DNA of 64,000 nt from Gambelia wislizenii. Taxonomy: Eukaryota > Chordata > Lepidosauria > Squamata > Crotaphytidae. Both the position numbers and the translations under genes were made by a program. The stretch spans positions 103,244,001 to 103,308,000 of the forward strand of contig JAUMIR010000004.1 of the NCBI GenBank assembly GCA_030847615.1. Direction: 5' to 3'. The notes below the pieces were generated by a model, which made no database searches, was not told the origin of the DNA, and was given only the letters and a program-made list of their open reading frames with translations. Below are positions 33,613 to 45,617 of this stretch, in pieces (position 1 is the first letter of the stretch; each line of letters starts with the position of its first letter).

Positions 33613-34963
33613 TTCCCCCCTTTTTTATTATATAGTCTATATTTTAAATTTTTTCCTTGCCTATACTATATAGCCCACAACCAAACTCCAGTTGGGAGGA
33701 GTTAGTAAATATAATAAATATATGGTAAATACAAATGATAAATGAATTCAATTTTGTAATTTTGGTTTTTTTTAAATTATAACTCAAAGCAAATGTATTA
33801 ATCCACAATAGACTTTACCCACAATACCTTTCTACAACAGTTGCTTTATATGTCTATTTTCATTTTCTAAATACCCACATCATTAGAGAAACCTATATTA
33901 TCATCCCCTGTAATAGCTTTCAAATTAATTATTGTACAATAAACAATAAACAATTAATAAACAATTAATTTCAAGCAATTACAGTTTGCTAAAGGTTATG
34001 CTATATTATATGACTTATAGATTGTAAATTTCCTTCCTTCAACCTTAAATATCAGGAACTCCTTTTTATAACATTCAATCGTTGAGCAATATATTCAACT
34101 ATAATGTCCCAGTTGTATTCAATATTCTTACTGTCCCTTTCTTCACTTTATAATACCTCTTCGTTTTGATTGTTCTTTTGTGTTATCCAGATTACAGTCA
34201 ACTCCTGCTACCTCTCTTCTTTTTTTCCCCTTCAATGACACAGTTTCTCAGTTCTGGTATCTCCCGTCTGGTTCCTGTGCCTCGCAACTCACCCTCTTTC
34301 TTTTCTCAATTTCTAGTATACTGCTTTCTCTATCTCCATCTCAAGTCCTCTCACTTCGCCACCGCTACTATGCTTTTACTCCCTCCATTCTGCTCCTCTT
34401 CTAGATTTCTCTCCCTCCATCCACATTCTCTCAGAAACTACTGCTCCCAGGCACCTTCACGCTGTTACTTTCGCTTTCTTCCTTACTCTGCCCTCTCCTC
34501 TCCATGCTTCGGCTGCAACTTCATTCCAAGCCCTCCTTGTCCTTCTCTTATACAGGTTAGTTAAACTGTGTAGTTTTGATGCAAAAGATCTTCTTCATTC
34601 AGTCCTTTAATTATTATTGTTCCTTAATTTAAGCTTTTTTAAAAAAGTTGGTGAAGCTGCTCTCTCCCCCTTTAAACAACCAGGGGATTTCCAGTCAAGG
34701 GCGTTGTTCAGCTCTGCAGCTTTCTCAGTGTTTGTGCCTCTCCCTACGCCTCCCGAGGGAAGAGTAAGGAGGTTAGCACTTGCTCTGGAACTAAGCCAAA
34801 TTCGAGCCCACTCTGGTTTTCCTTATACAAGAAAAAAACCTTTCTGGCTAGATAGTAAATTTAGTTAGCCAGCAAAAGACCCTTGACTAGTGACTGTGGT
34901 CACTCCTCCGAGCTAAACCCAGCCGCCCGCAGCTCCGCTACCGACCGGAAGTCCACTGATTGT
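33613..34963 (-). promoter_or_regulatory. L1 5'UTR / internal promoter region
   Basis: About 1.35 kb upstream of ORF1. The outer 800 bases (34160-34963) are richer in GC and CpG than the rest of the element and begin on the minus strand with AATCAGTGGACTTCCGGTCG. L1 elements carry an internal promoter in the 5'UTR; that it acts here is inference. The ORF1-proximal part is AT-rich. Confidence 0.6.
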
Positions 34964-34977
34964 GCCACTGATCTTTT
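34964..34977. repeat. L1 target-site duplication, copy 2
   Basis: Exact repeat of 28277-28290. Confidence 0.95.
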
Positions 34978-35224
34978 GTGTTGCTGTCTTCCTTCTCCTT
35001 TCTGGTTGTGCGGATTTGTTGTTCTTGCTACCATCATAAATATTTCAAAAAAATAAATCAGAAAAAACAAGCCTGAGAAGAAATGGCAACAAGACGATAA
35101 GGGAGTGAAGAGTTCCCATGTGGAAGATAAAGCAAGCTTGTTTTCTGCTACTCCAGAAGGCAGATTCCATACCAACAGATTCAAAGTAAAAGAAAAGAGA
35201 AAACAGTTTGACAGTGAAATAAAC

Positions 35225-35385
35225 TACTTTGGAAGGTAAACTCTCTTCCCTGGGAGGTTTTTAAACAAAGGCTGGATGGTCACCTGTCAAAAATGCTTTT
35301 GCTATGGATTCCTGCACTGGCAGGAGATTGATGGAATTAGATGACCTTTACAGTATCTCACAGATTTACCACTCTATCATTCTTT
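35225..35385 (+). mobile_element. CR1-like LINE 3' end fragment, sense
   Basis: GGGAGGTTTTTAAACAAAGG, CTGGATGGTCACCTGTC and GGATTCCTGCACTGGCAGG, then a degenerate TATCATTC end. This is the sense version of the 3' region seen in the CR1 copies at 16.8-18.5 kb. Confidence 0.8.
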
Positions 35386-35591
35386 AGCTAAAATGGATAT
35401 TTTTTTCATGCAGATGCCATCTTTTGAAACTGGGGAGTTATGTATATACCCATCCTAACTAATAGTCACTGAAGACTCTGTCCTCAACAAATTTATCTAA
35501 TTTATTCTCTTTTAAAGCCATAGCTGTATCTTGCAACACAAGAAGGCTTTTGTGATATGGCAAAACACCGTTAGAGAGGGAGCCAACTGAA

Positions 35592-35902
35592 GACTTTATC
35601 AGACACCCCCACGACATTAATGTTCTTTTGCCAGCATAAATGGTGGCATTTTTATGCCAGCAAAAGAACTCCCCCCTGACCTGACCTACCTTTCCAAGCA
35701 TCATTGAGGCTTCCCCAGCAGTAACAGAGCACGAACAGAGCTCCGTTTACTTCCAGGATTGAGATCTCGTTGATTCTCATGAGAAGAAGCTAGCATGGGA
35801 AATTTTAAAATGGAAGTAAAATAAAGACACAAAAAGTTAACACAAGCACAAAAACACACTTTAAAAGATCCAAGTACAAGGGGAGGGTGTCATAAAAAGA
35901 GC
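35592..35902. mobile_element. Possible inverted-repeat element with internal hairpin
   Basis: GACTTTATCAGACACCCCC at 35594 is loosely complementary to GGGGAGGGTGTCATAAAAAG near 35880. Inside, 35622-35669 folds into a 17-bp stem (GTTCTTTTGCCAGCATA against TATGCCAGCAAAAGAAC, two mismatches). The left end resembles that of the foldback element at 40410. Confidence 0.35.
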
Positions 35903-37345
35903 ATCTCCTACCTGGCTGTTGCAATCTCAACTGGAAGTTTTGCCCATTGATGCTTCATTCATGTAAGCACAATGGCATGAGGATTCAAATGCCAACAATG
36001 GCGGCACAAAAGTGGAACAGGAGATCTATTGACGGCTTGGCCCAGCAACAAAAAAGTATATCTCATTTACATTACATGATCACAAAAGGACAACATCATT
36101 TGGTATGTACCCCTTTCACAATCATTAGGTGTCTGTATGACACCATATTTGCCTGGTCTAATAAAGTCCTAAATCTCCCAGGATGTAAAGTTCCATAACT
36201 TAGGTGGAGCCACAGGGAATATTACTTCTCCTGTGCCATCAATTCCATCTTCAACATAGCTTAGACATAAAGAAGAGCCTCTACATCAGATTGTAGTACA
36301 TCAGTAAACTGGCATAACAGGAAGTGATCCCATGATATCCCAAAAGTAGATACTATCCAAGGTAAGAACACACACACAAAATACAACAAAGAAGTGATCT
36401 GATTTTTTAGTACTGAATAGCTCCCTTTCTCTCTACATATAGGCAATGTTCATCCCCTTTAAGAATTAAATGTTAGGCACAATTGGTATCACATCATTAT
36501 TAAAATTGGATACAGCACTGAGATTCAGAGATAACTGCGGGCTATCTGTTGACCATCCCTGCTCTAAGAGCCATATTATTAAAATGCAAAATGGTGAGAT
36601 TTCTTCAAAAGAGAATGAAACCACTAGCAAGCACATTAGGAAATCCTAGTGCTAGTGTTTTAAAGGCTTCATCCAGCTGAGTTAGTCGATTAGCAGACTG
36701 TTAAACCATTGTGGATATGTGTTTTGAATTATAAATACTCTGGTAAGCATTTAGGAAATCTCAGATGTACATATAGTACAACCTCATTTATCCATGAAGC
36801 CAAGGTGGTATCAGAAATCTCTGCACAATCAGTTGTTTAATGAACAAAACTCTTTATTTGTATAATTAAGTGTACACATATGGGGTTATATAGGCATATA
36901 ATGGTGATTTAAATAGCCAGGTTTGAAAGATGTTACAAGTTGCAGCTAATAACATTGTTTACTTTCACTGCAATGAAATAAAATGTAATGATCCCCTACC
37001 ACACTTTTAGGGAATATAATTTTAGACTTTTTATTTTCTGATACGCTAGGCTGTTTTTCTTCTTTCTGGATTTTCTGTGTTGTGCTTTTTTAAAATCTGG
37101 TGTGACATGCTTCACACTGTAGTTTTGATAAATAAAAATGGTAAGAAATAGAAAGCAGAAATAGGCTCCATTTACTTGAAATGGGTAACTTTCTCTTTTT
37201 GCAGTTTCCAAGATGCTAAACAAGAATAGTTATTTGTAAATATTGTATACAGCTGTGAAGCCATAAAGAGACCCATTCCAGTTACGCTAAGCAATCCATT
37301 TCTTTGCTTGTTCTTAAGAAAAATGCTCAGAAGAGTTAAATAATA
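35903..37345. other. Unique sequence
   Basis: No gene or clear repeat in about 1.4 kb. Confidence 0.45.
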
Positions 37346-37561
37346 CAGTTGTCCCTCTGTATCCACGGATTTGGTATCCACGGATTTAAGTATTCATGGC
37401 TTGAAAATATTCTTTAAAAAATAATAATCCAAAAAAGCAAACCTTGATTTTGCCATCTTACATAAGGGACACCATTTTGCTGTGCCCTTGCATATAATGG
37501 GAGTTTTGGTATCCACAGGCGGTCCTTGAACCAAACCCCAGTGAATATGAAGGGACAACTG
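37346..37561 (+). mobile_element. Tigger-like MITE, copy 3
   Basis: A 216-bp member of the 10253-10482 family with a TA on each side. It is slightly shortened in the right half (GCATATAATGGGAGTTTTGG lacks the TTGAGTATTC-type spacer). Confidence 0.88.
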
Positions 37562-37569
37562 TATATTAC

Positions 37570-38014
37570 CAATACTTATTTTCACATTATTCTATGAAAT
37601 TAAACAATAAATATGAGAACTGATTCCACACTGACTCTTCATTCATTCAAACTGTAAAAATATGTAATTGTGAAGTGTAAATCACTAGCCAAAAGACCAT
37701 CTCTAAGCAAATTTAGATTTTATGTCTTAGAACAAGGTGTGGCTATGCCTTTAAAAGTAAGTACAGTAAATCTTGTTTTAGACTTTAAGAAGAATGTACT
37801 GTTATTTGTAGGAACACTTGTGCAACAAATGGAGAAGCACAGAGCTGTGTACAGAGCATGCTTTGAAACTCAGATTTAATTTTAGAACATTATGACTGTT
37901 TTTAAAAGTCCACAAAATAGCAGTTATATGCCACCAATTCTGCATCTCCAGTAGCAAGGAATATACCATTACATTGACTGGTAATCAAACTGATCTACTG
38001 GACAGAAAATGGTA
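37570..38014. other. Unique sequence
   Basis: Nothing recognised. Confidence 0.45.
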
Positions 38015-38015
38015 A

Positions 38016-38042
38016 ACACACACACACACACACACACACACA
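38016..38042. repeat. (CA)n microsatellite
   Basis: Pure CA run directly before the unclassified repeat. Confidence 0.9.
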
Positions 38043-38410
38043 TTTTTCAACTGTGGAGAAACCCTGATGAGAAGAATCCTGGACTGAAGAGAATTTTTGA
38101 AGTTCAAGACTTATTCAGCACAGAATTCACACATGGTAGTTTTGCATATAAAACAACATTTTCTGTGCAGAAGCATCATACCAAGTTAAATAATATTTCT
38201 GCATATAAATATTACTTTAAGCATGGAAAATGCTGTTTTCTGTGCAAAACATCCACAAGCGAATTTTGTGCTGAACAAGTTATAAATTGCAAATAGCCTT
38301 CAAAAACTGCGTAGCTTTCAGACTTTCTTGCACTGGGAAGACAATTACAAAAAATATATATATACTTTTGCTTCTTTTGAGAAGAAATCTATTGAAGAAT
38401 TAAATCCCTA
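38043..38410. repeat. Unclassified interspersed repeat, copy 2
   Basis: Shares the order of motifs with 27031-27433: AGAATCCTGGACTGAAGAG, CATTTTCTGTGCAGAAG, TATAAATATTACTTTAAGC, ATGCTGTTTTCTGTGCAAA, TTGCTTCTTTTGAGAAGAAA. Non-coding. Confidence 0.55.
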
Positions 38411-38414
38411 CTGG

Positions 38415-38872
38415 TATGTCAGGGGCTACCATAAACATGCAAGACAGACAGTCCAATTGATTGGTAGTACTGAATTAGCTATCTGAACTTTTCAGAATCC
38501 CTCTTGCAGGCATGCCTTTTGGAAAGAATGTGCATGAAAATGGAAAAAGATGAAAAGAACATATATCAAATCATAAGAAATTTTTAATCTCCCCACACCT
38601 CGACCCTTCAATAAACTTTAATTCTAGATTTCAAAATGAAAAGGAATAAAATCCCACAATGTCTTGAAATGAATGGAGTCCACTAGCTTTTATTATTGCT
38701 TTTCACTGTCCTTTCCTCTCTATTGTTTGTTTTCTTCTATTAATTTTTGCAGAATTAGGTGCTTAATAAAGCCATAATAAAGAATAAAGAAATAATCTCT
38801 AGATCTAAATCATTAGGACTGTTCAGTAATATCCCAAGAATGAGTAGATGGATGTATTACAGAGAACTCTTT
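38415..38872. other. Unique AT-rich sequence
   Basis: Nothing recognised. Confidence 0.45.
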
Positions 38873-39048
38873 GTAAATTTTTTATTTAGTTATTTATACC
38901 CCGCTCTTCAGACACAGGGCTATCAGAGTGACTTACAAATTGTTTTAAGCAATAGCTATTTACACATCTACACTGCATTAAGCAGTTTCCAATGTGTGTT
39001 AGCTAATTGCCCCCACAAGCTGGGTACTCATTTTACTGACCTACGGCA
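38873..39048 (-). mobile_element. Sauria SINE fragment, antisense
   Basis: Reverse complement of the 3' two thirds of 22024-22303: TTATTTATACCCCGCTCTTC, TTTTAAGCAATAGCTATTTA, CACTGCATTAAGCAGTTTCC, AAGCTGGGTACTCATTTTAC. The tRNA-like head is missing. Confidence 0.9.
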
Positions 39049-39049
39049 G

Positions 39050-40409
39050 CTCTATACTTTGGAAAAGGAGCCATCAGTTGCCAATGAGAAAAATATTAAA
39101 CCATTTTTCTTCTTTGCTTCAAGTTTTAGTTACAGCAGGACCTTTCACACTACATAATGAGACCACTGTGAATCCATTGCCATGGCTGCCTCCTATGGGA
39201 TCACTGTGGTTGTAGGTTGAACATTCTAATCTGGAAATCGCAGGATTCCACAGGATGGACCCATGGCAGTTAAAATGGAATCATGATGCTATAGTTGTGT
39301 TGTGTGGTATTCTGCACTATGACACAGTAGTTTACTTGCATCAGATACAGCACTATGATGAAATATTCCTTTTCTTGGGAAAAAAAACTGTCAAACAAAC
39401 TTACTACATATAATGGCTTCATGCTCCTCAGGACATGAAGAGCAGGTATTTCATCTTTCTTCTTACAAAATCATTCACAGAACATCAGAGCTCAGCAATT
39501 AGGACTTACTATTCTATTACTATTCAGCAAGGAACATAAAACCTAAGGTCAAATTTTCTGTATGAGCATAAGATGTTAGTAAAGCTGACATACTGGAGAT
39601 AATGCACACATTACTGCAAAGTTGGGCTGCAATCCTATTAAGACTTACATTGAAGTAAGTCTCACTGAGTTCAGTAAACTACAGTAATATAGGATTTTAT
39701 GGTAACATGCTCTTTTAAGAAAATGGAGCCTTATTGATATAAATTCATTCAATAATGATCACTACTTGTGGTATTTAAAAATACACACATACAGAATGTA
39801 AAGTCTTATCATGGTCTAAAGTGCATTACCTGAACTATAGCCCTCCCTTCAGAGTCCGATTGCCAAGATATATTAAATTGGAACATAATTTTTAAAGCTA
39901 CCACTTCTTACAAGTTGATTTCCATTGAACTCATCTTCCCACATTCTTCTGAATGGGTCTGTGAACACATCTAATGACTGCTTAAAAGACTTGAAAGTAC
40001 TGCATCTTTTTAGTTTCTGTGTTTTACCCCCTTAAACATTCCTTTTCCATCAAAGAATGGAAACTCCATGGATTTTACAGGAGGGTAACATTCAAACTTT
40101 TATAAACTATAAAAAATTACTCTGTTTGATTTAAATTCATAAGAAAAAATATATAATGTCCATGTCTGTGTTCTTTACTTTTAGGCCTTTGGTCCCCAGC
40201 TTGTTTTCCTTTATGGTTAGTTCATACGTCTGTATCTCAGGGATGGCTCCAGAACCAAGAAAGCCTAAAGTAACCTATGATATGATGAAGTTCCAGTGAC
40301 CGTAGCTTATTTTTCCCAAAATTTGATGCCCCTGGAAATTCCACTGTTCAAGGATATGAGGATAAAGCACCTGCTGGCCACTAAGGATGGAAAAAATAAC
40401 ATTGGACTT
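39050..40409. other. Mostly unique sequence
   Basis: No gene. 39230-39300 faintly resembles the right half of the 223-bp MITE (GATTCCACAGGATGGACCC, CATGGCAGTTAAAATGG) but is too diverged to call. Confidence 0.4.
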
Positions 40410-40683
40410 AGGACTTTATCAGACATGGCAAAAAAAAAATGTGCCAGAAGAATGCTACAAGAACAAAACCAGGTGACATTACCAGACAACGTCATCCTTT
40501 AGCCATTCCAGTGGCATAATGTGGGTTTAGCCCATCAATAAAAAAGGGACACTTTATTCATGCCTGTGCTATGCCCCAGAATGGCTGAAGGACATGGGCA
40601 TCTGGTAATGTTGGCCCTTCTGTTCTTGTAGTGTTCTTCTGACACAGTTTTGTGCCACATTTCCCCATGTCTGATGAAGTCCT
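40410..40683. mobile_element. Foldback element, AGGACTTTATCAGACATGG ends
   Basis: Left end AGGACTTTATCAGACATGG pairs with right end CCATGTCTGATGAAGTCCT. Complementarity continues inward for about 100 bases (GCTACAAGAACA / TGTTCTTGTAGTG; ACATTACCAG / CTGGTAATGT; TTTAGCCATTCC / GGAATGGCTGAA-like). The loop is about 55 bases. No target duplication is clear. Non-coding. Confidence 0.7.
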
Positions 40684-40689
40684 CAGTCT

Positions 40690-41296
40690 CAATGACAGCA
40701 GCATTTTTGTACCTCCAAGACATATTGCAAGAAAAGGTGCACCTTGCCTCAAATATTCATACATTTTCAAGGCTTGCAGGGCATTTCTCATAAATAAAGT
40801 GTGAGAAAACAAGAGTGTGTATTTAAAAAAAAATCATGGCCATGTTCCTGCATCACTGACTTACTTACAAATGCATAACAGCACTGTGTCCTGGTTCAAT
40901 CCCCCAAACCTATATTAACAACCAGCAGCCACTCCAAGCAATGGAGGTCTGTTCTGCTGATGACTAGGATATGGCAGGAGGATGCTTCAAACTTCCTCCT
41001 GCCAGTGATCTGCAGTGTGACAAGGAATTGCAACAGGGGCCCTGTTTCTGATTGTAACAGCTTCATTCACTGGTGGATAGGAGAGAGGGAGCTGGAAATG
41101 TCAACCTGCTATACCTCAATTACCAGAACGGACCTCTGTGGTTGGAGCAATTTCCTGGAGTTTAAGTTGGAATTCAGAGGGCATTTACAATTGGGGCAGT
41201 AGGGCCATGATCATGAATATAAAGTATAACTGATTATGGAGCAGTTACAGATCCCTAACTCTATATTACAAATCCATAACTGCAAGACAAGGTGTC
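40690..41296. other. Unique sequence
   Basis: Nothing recognised. Confidence 0.45.
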
Positions 41297-41845
41297 AGCC
41301 TTGATTTTTAAAATGTAAATAGGATATTTTAAATTTAAATCATATTTTTTTTAAAAAAATAATTAAATTAAATTTTTAAAAATTTCTTAAAACAATTAGT
41401 CAAAGATGTCATCATGAATACTAACTTCAAATTATATTCTATGAATATGTTAACAGCACTTTTAGGAGTTGGGAGACAACCACTCTCTCTGAATGCAATT
41501 TTAAAAAAAAGGTCCATGAAAAGAGAATTTGTAGAGATGAAGTAGATCTGAACATGGAGAAGGAGTCTGGATATAAATGCGAGGAATCTAATTTTTGATT
41601 TAAGTGAAATTGCTCTGAAAAAATCAGAGTAATTGCTTAGTATATACCTAACTTCTAATGAAACTTATATATTTATGAATATGCATTAAGGTTATATTGA
41701 ACAATAATGTATTTCTACTAAAAATGATGATTAAACCAAAACCTCCTCACTAGTGTTTTAAATTGTGATTTAAATAATTAAAATTGAGTCCTTCACCGAA
41801 GTGATTTAAATCATGATTTAAATCAAATCAAGCCTGAAAAACAAT
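41297..41845. mobile_element. Possible AT-rich DNA transposon remnant
   Basis: Starts near CAGCCTTGATTTTTAAAATG and ends with GATTTAAATCAAATCAAGCCTG. The two ends are inverted copies of a CAGGCTTGATTT-type terminus. Repeated GATTTAAATC palindromes fill both flanks. No coding. Confidence 0.4.
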
Positions 41846-41849
41846 GTGC

Positions 41850-43097
41850 ATATTTTAAAATGCAAATAGATAAAATGTGCTTAATTAGAGGGGATACCAA
41901 GGAATGGAGAAAGGTTGCATAAATTAGGCGAATTGTGCAAAAAAATATAATTTAGGAAAAAGATGTTCAAAATCTGTGCAAATTTCACTTCAGGGAGAAC
42001 AAATTATTGCACCATGGTATGAAATATGAATAGGAAGAAAGTGAAGGTGGGATTCAGAGAAACTCAACCAAATTGAAACTCTCAGATTTTCTGAAGCCTA
42101 TTTATTGGCTACTACAAAAACATAACAGACAGATTTTTACCCACAGAGTTCTGGAATAGCAGAGATTTCTGAGGCACTGCTGTGGGAAAATTGAGATGCA
42201 AATATTACAGGCCTGAACAGCAATCCTAACAACCACCACTATTCATGTGCTGCAGCAACTTTCAAAAATACTGGATGGTGTCACCAGTCCTGCTGTACTT
42301 GCATGATGGTGATTATATAACTCTAGTGGATTCAAAATGCAGGCATCATAACACAGTTATAGATGTCAACCTCCATACACTTTGCTCACAACTGAGTCCA
42401 TAGCTATAACCATCCCCACAATCTTGGTCCCAAGATTGATGCAATGTTTAGTGATGCTGGTGCTCCATGAAACATAATTGCTTAACAACGACTTCTAATG
42501 TAGCACCAATTTTCCACTTAGCAGGAAGCCATGGGACGCCTCTATGGTGGTGCTAAAGAATTTCATCCTTTAAAAAAGTATGTACTGGAAAAGAGTCTGC
42601 ATTTGCATTTTAAAAATAATACTTTGATGAAGTTCTGTTCCAATCTAGTTTGAAGCACATAGTTTCTCACTGCAGGTATTAATTTTCATACCACAGATAT
42701 TCAGTAATTTGGTAATCAAAAACATTGTTCAATATCTCATTTACACTCATCCCATAGCTTCGTCAATCTTTATATTCCAAATATCCTATCCTTAATTAAA
42801 GCTATCATTCAAGATGTAATTTGTCATTCATGTAGACTAAGATCACTGAATTACATGGTAACCTATCACACACCCCTAAACCAACATTTTGTCAGGAATA
42901 CTGCTACTCAAAAGGTGTCAGCTTCTTCCTGTAAATAAATTCAACTGATTTTAGATGTTAGAATGATATTTTGTTGGGAATGAAGAGTTCAGAAAAATAC
43001 ATACAGATAATCCAATTTCTTGAAGCATCAACTACAATATGTTTCTTATAATTTACTCAAGCCAACAAATAATTCAAGTGGAGTGATTTTACACCTA
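41850..43097. other. Unique sequence
   Basis: No gene or repeat recognised in about 1.2 kb. Confidence 0.45.
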
Positions 43098-43364
43098 CAA
43101 CACCACATTGTTGTTGTTGTTGTTGTTGTGTGCATTCAAGTCATTTCTGACTTATGGCAACCCTACGGAAAACCTATCATGTGTTTTCTTTGCAGAATTT
43201 GTTCAGAGGGGGTTTGCCTTTGCCTTCCTCAGAGGCTGAGAGGGTCTGGCTTGCTCAAGGTCACCCAGTGGGTTTCCATAGCCAAGAGGTGATTTGAACC
43301 CTGGTTTCCAGTGTGCTACTCCAATACTCATATCATTACACTACACTGGCTCTCGCAACACCAC
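43098..43364 (-). mobile_element. CORE-type SINE, antisense, with 9-bp TSD
   Basis: CAACACCAC at 43098-43106 and again at 43356-43364 flanks a near-complete copy. On the plus strand it starts with a TTG repeat (43110-43129) and TGTGCATTCAAGTCATTTCT. It continues with the CORE part (AGGTCACCCAGTGGGTTTCC) and ends with the tRNA-like head (CATTACACTACACTGGCTC). Confidence 0.9.
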
Positions 43365-43365
43365 T

Positions 43366-45300
43366 AACAGTATATAAAACTAAAGTGAAGATTTCTTGTC
43401 AAAAGTCTTGTCTGGCATTTCAAACATTTCATAGAGTTAAAGGTGAAGTGTCCAGTGACTCCGTGAATAGGATTACAATAGAACAGCTTCAATCGGTGAG
43501 TACCGAGGATGTGGACAAGTTGCTTGGATGCACTAGGAGGATGACTTGCGCCTTCGATCCCTGCCCCTCATGACTGTTCGCCCAGGGAGGAGATGCAATT
43601 AGAATGAAATTAAAAAACATCATAAATGCATCTCTCAGGGAGGGGAACTTTCCATCAAGTTTAAAAGAGGTGGTTGTACGGCCACTCCTAAAAAAGTCCT
43701 CCCTGGATTCCCTGGACTTTGTGAGTTATAGACCAGTCTCCAACCTTTCATTCTTGAGCAAGGTGATTGAGAGGGCAGCTGCACTCCAACTCCAGGCAGT
43801 CTTGGATGATATTGATTATCTAGACCTATTTCATATGGGCTTCAGGGCAGGGTATGGACTGGAGACTGCATTGGTCACCTTAGTGGATGATCTTCACCTG
43901 AGCATTGACAGGGGAGTGTGTCCCTGTTGGTACTCTTAGATCTCTCAGTGGCTTTCGATATCATCGACCATGGTATCCTTCTGAAACGCCTGAGGGAGTT
44001 GGGCATTGGGGGCACTGTGCTCCAGTGGTTCTGGTCCTATCTCTAAGGTAGAGGCTAGATGGTGATGCTTGGGAATAGCTGCTCCTTGAGGAAGGAGCTT
44101 ACATGCAGCATCCCACAAGGCGCCGTGCTATCCCCAATGCTGTTTAATGTTTACATGAAGCCACTGGGAGAGATTATCCAGAGACATGGGGCAGGGTGTT
44201 ATCAGTATGCTGATGACACCCAAATATATTTCTCTATGCCTCCAGCAACAGCTGCAACTAAGGATGGTGTGTCTCCGCTGGATGCATACCTTGGAGCGGT
44301 AATGGGCTGGATGAGGAAAAACAAACTGAAGCTGAATCCAGACAAGACGGAGGTACTTACTATTAAGTCTCCCAAACTGGAGGTGTGTCAACCAGTTCTG
44401 GATGGAGTTACACTCCCCCTGAAAGACTACATTTGCAGCTTGGGAGTGCTCCTGAATCCATCGCTCCAGATGACATCACAGGTAGATGCGACGGCCAGGG
44501 TAGGTATTATCAGCTTCAGCTGATACACCAGATGCGCCCCTTCCTGGAGTTGGAAGACTTAAAGATGGTAGTACATGCACTGGTAATTTCAAGGCTTGAC
44601 TTCTGTAGCACACTCTACATGGGGCTACCTTTATGCCTGCTCCAGAAATTCAACTTGTTCAAAATATGGCAGCCAGGCTGGTCACAAGAACAACAAGGGG
44701 TGACCATATCACACCGATATTAAAATCTCTTCATTGGCTGCCAATTAGTTTCTGGGCAAGGTATAAAGTGTTTGTCATTACTTTTAAAGCCCTTCATGGC
44801 TTAGGGCCAGGATACCTACGGGATCGCTTTCTCCCATACAATCCGCCCTGTACCCTTAGGTCTTTCTGGAAAAACTTACTTCAGGTGACTAAAACTAGGC
44901 TGGCCACAGTCACCCAGAGGACCTTTTCTGCTACCACTCCCAGACTGTGGAATGTCCTGCTGGAGGAGATCTGACACATTGACAATCTGGGGATGTTTAA
45001 AAGGGCTATTAAGATGGATCTCTTCTGGCAGGCCTTTCCAGATTAGATTAGATGCCTGGCTGTCACTTTCCGATTTATTATTCTGTCATTTTTAAAAATT
45101 GTTTTATGTATTTTCCTATTTTAAGTTATTTTAATAGTGTTTTATAGGTAAAATTTGAATAGTGGTTTTAATGATATTATTTTAATATTTGTAGATTATG
45201 GATAATGTTTTAAATTATATTTGCCGCCCCGATCCTCATGGGAGAGGCGAGATATAAATAAACATTATTATTAGTATTATTAGTATTATTAGTATTATCA
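43366..45300 (+). mobile_element. L2 LINE, 5'-truncated
   Basis: About 1.9 kb in sense orientation, from upstream of the reverse transcriptase to the 3' end. The end has GCCCCGATCCTCATGGGAGA, GGCGAGATATAAATAAAC and a trailing ATT repeat (about 45259-45298). L2 elements end in short repeats rather than poly-A, as seen here. Confidence 0.88.
43440..44975 (+). pseudogene. L2 ORF2 reverse transcriptase remnant
   Basis: Successive frames show motifs of the Jockey/L2 reverse transcriptase: VVVRPLLKKSSLD and YRPVSNLSFLSKVIERAAA (43604-43939), a broken [20 protein letters not shown] (about 43955-44015), SIPQGAVLSPMLFNVYM and YADDTQIYFS with the catalytic Asp pair (44059-44523). The thumb/C-terminal part is FCSTLYMGLP and LHWLPISFWARYKVFVITFK (44385-44974). 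At least three frame changes and a stop at about 44044 inactivate it. No endonuclease is present. Confidence 0.9.
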
Positions 45301-45391
45301 CAGTATTATCCTACCTGTTTGATTCATTTATTTATTTCTAGTGGATTGGAAAACAAATTATATTACAACAACATTTGAATTATTATTCTAA

Positions 45392-45614
45392 GGCTGCTGA
45401 CACACTGAAGAAATAATGTAGTTTGACTCTGTTTTAACTGCTATGGCTCAATGCTATGGAATTCTAGGATTTGTATTTTTTGTGAGATATTTAGCTTTCT
45501 CTGTCAGAGAGCTTAGGTGCCACAACAAACTACACATCCCAAGATTCCATAGGATAGAGCCATGTTAGTTAAAGCAGCATCAAACTGCATTATTTCTGCA
45601 ATGTTTCAGCCGCC
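45392..45614. mobile_element. 223-bp palindromic MITE, copy 2
   Basis: Same length and sequence family as 17043-17265 (GGCTGCTGACACACTG ... TTTCAGCCGCC), flanked by TAA on both sides (45389-45391, 45615-45617). It abuts a hAT-like fragment that lacks its left end. Confidence 0.82.
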
Positions 45615-45617
45615 TAA

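Larger units (their letters stand above)
28291..34963 (-). mobile_element. Full-length L1 retrotransposon with 14-bp TSD
   Basis: A 6.67-kb non-LTR element with the complete L1 plan on the minus strand: 5'UTR (34963-33613), ORF1 (33612-32755), an inter-ORF acidic stretch, ORF2 (32482-28721), a 3'UTR of about 430 bp and a short oligo-A end at 28291-28297. The perfect duplication and few coding lesions suggest a recent insertion. ORF2 carries two frameshifts and three in-frame stops, so the copy cannot move itself. Confidence 0.95.
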
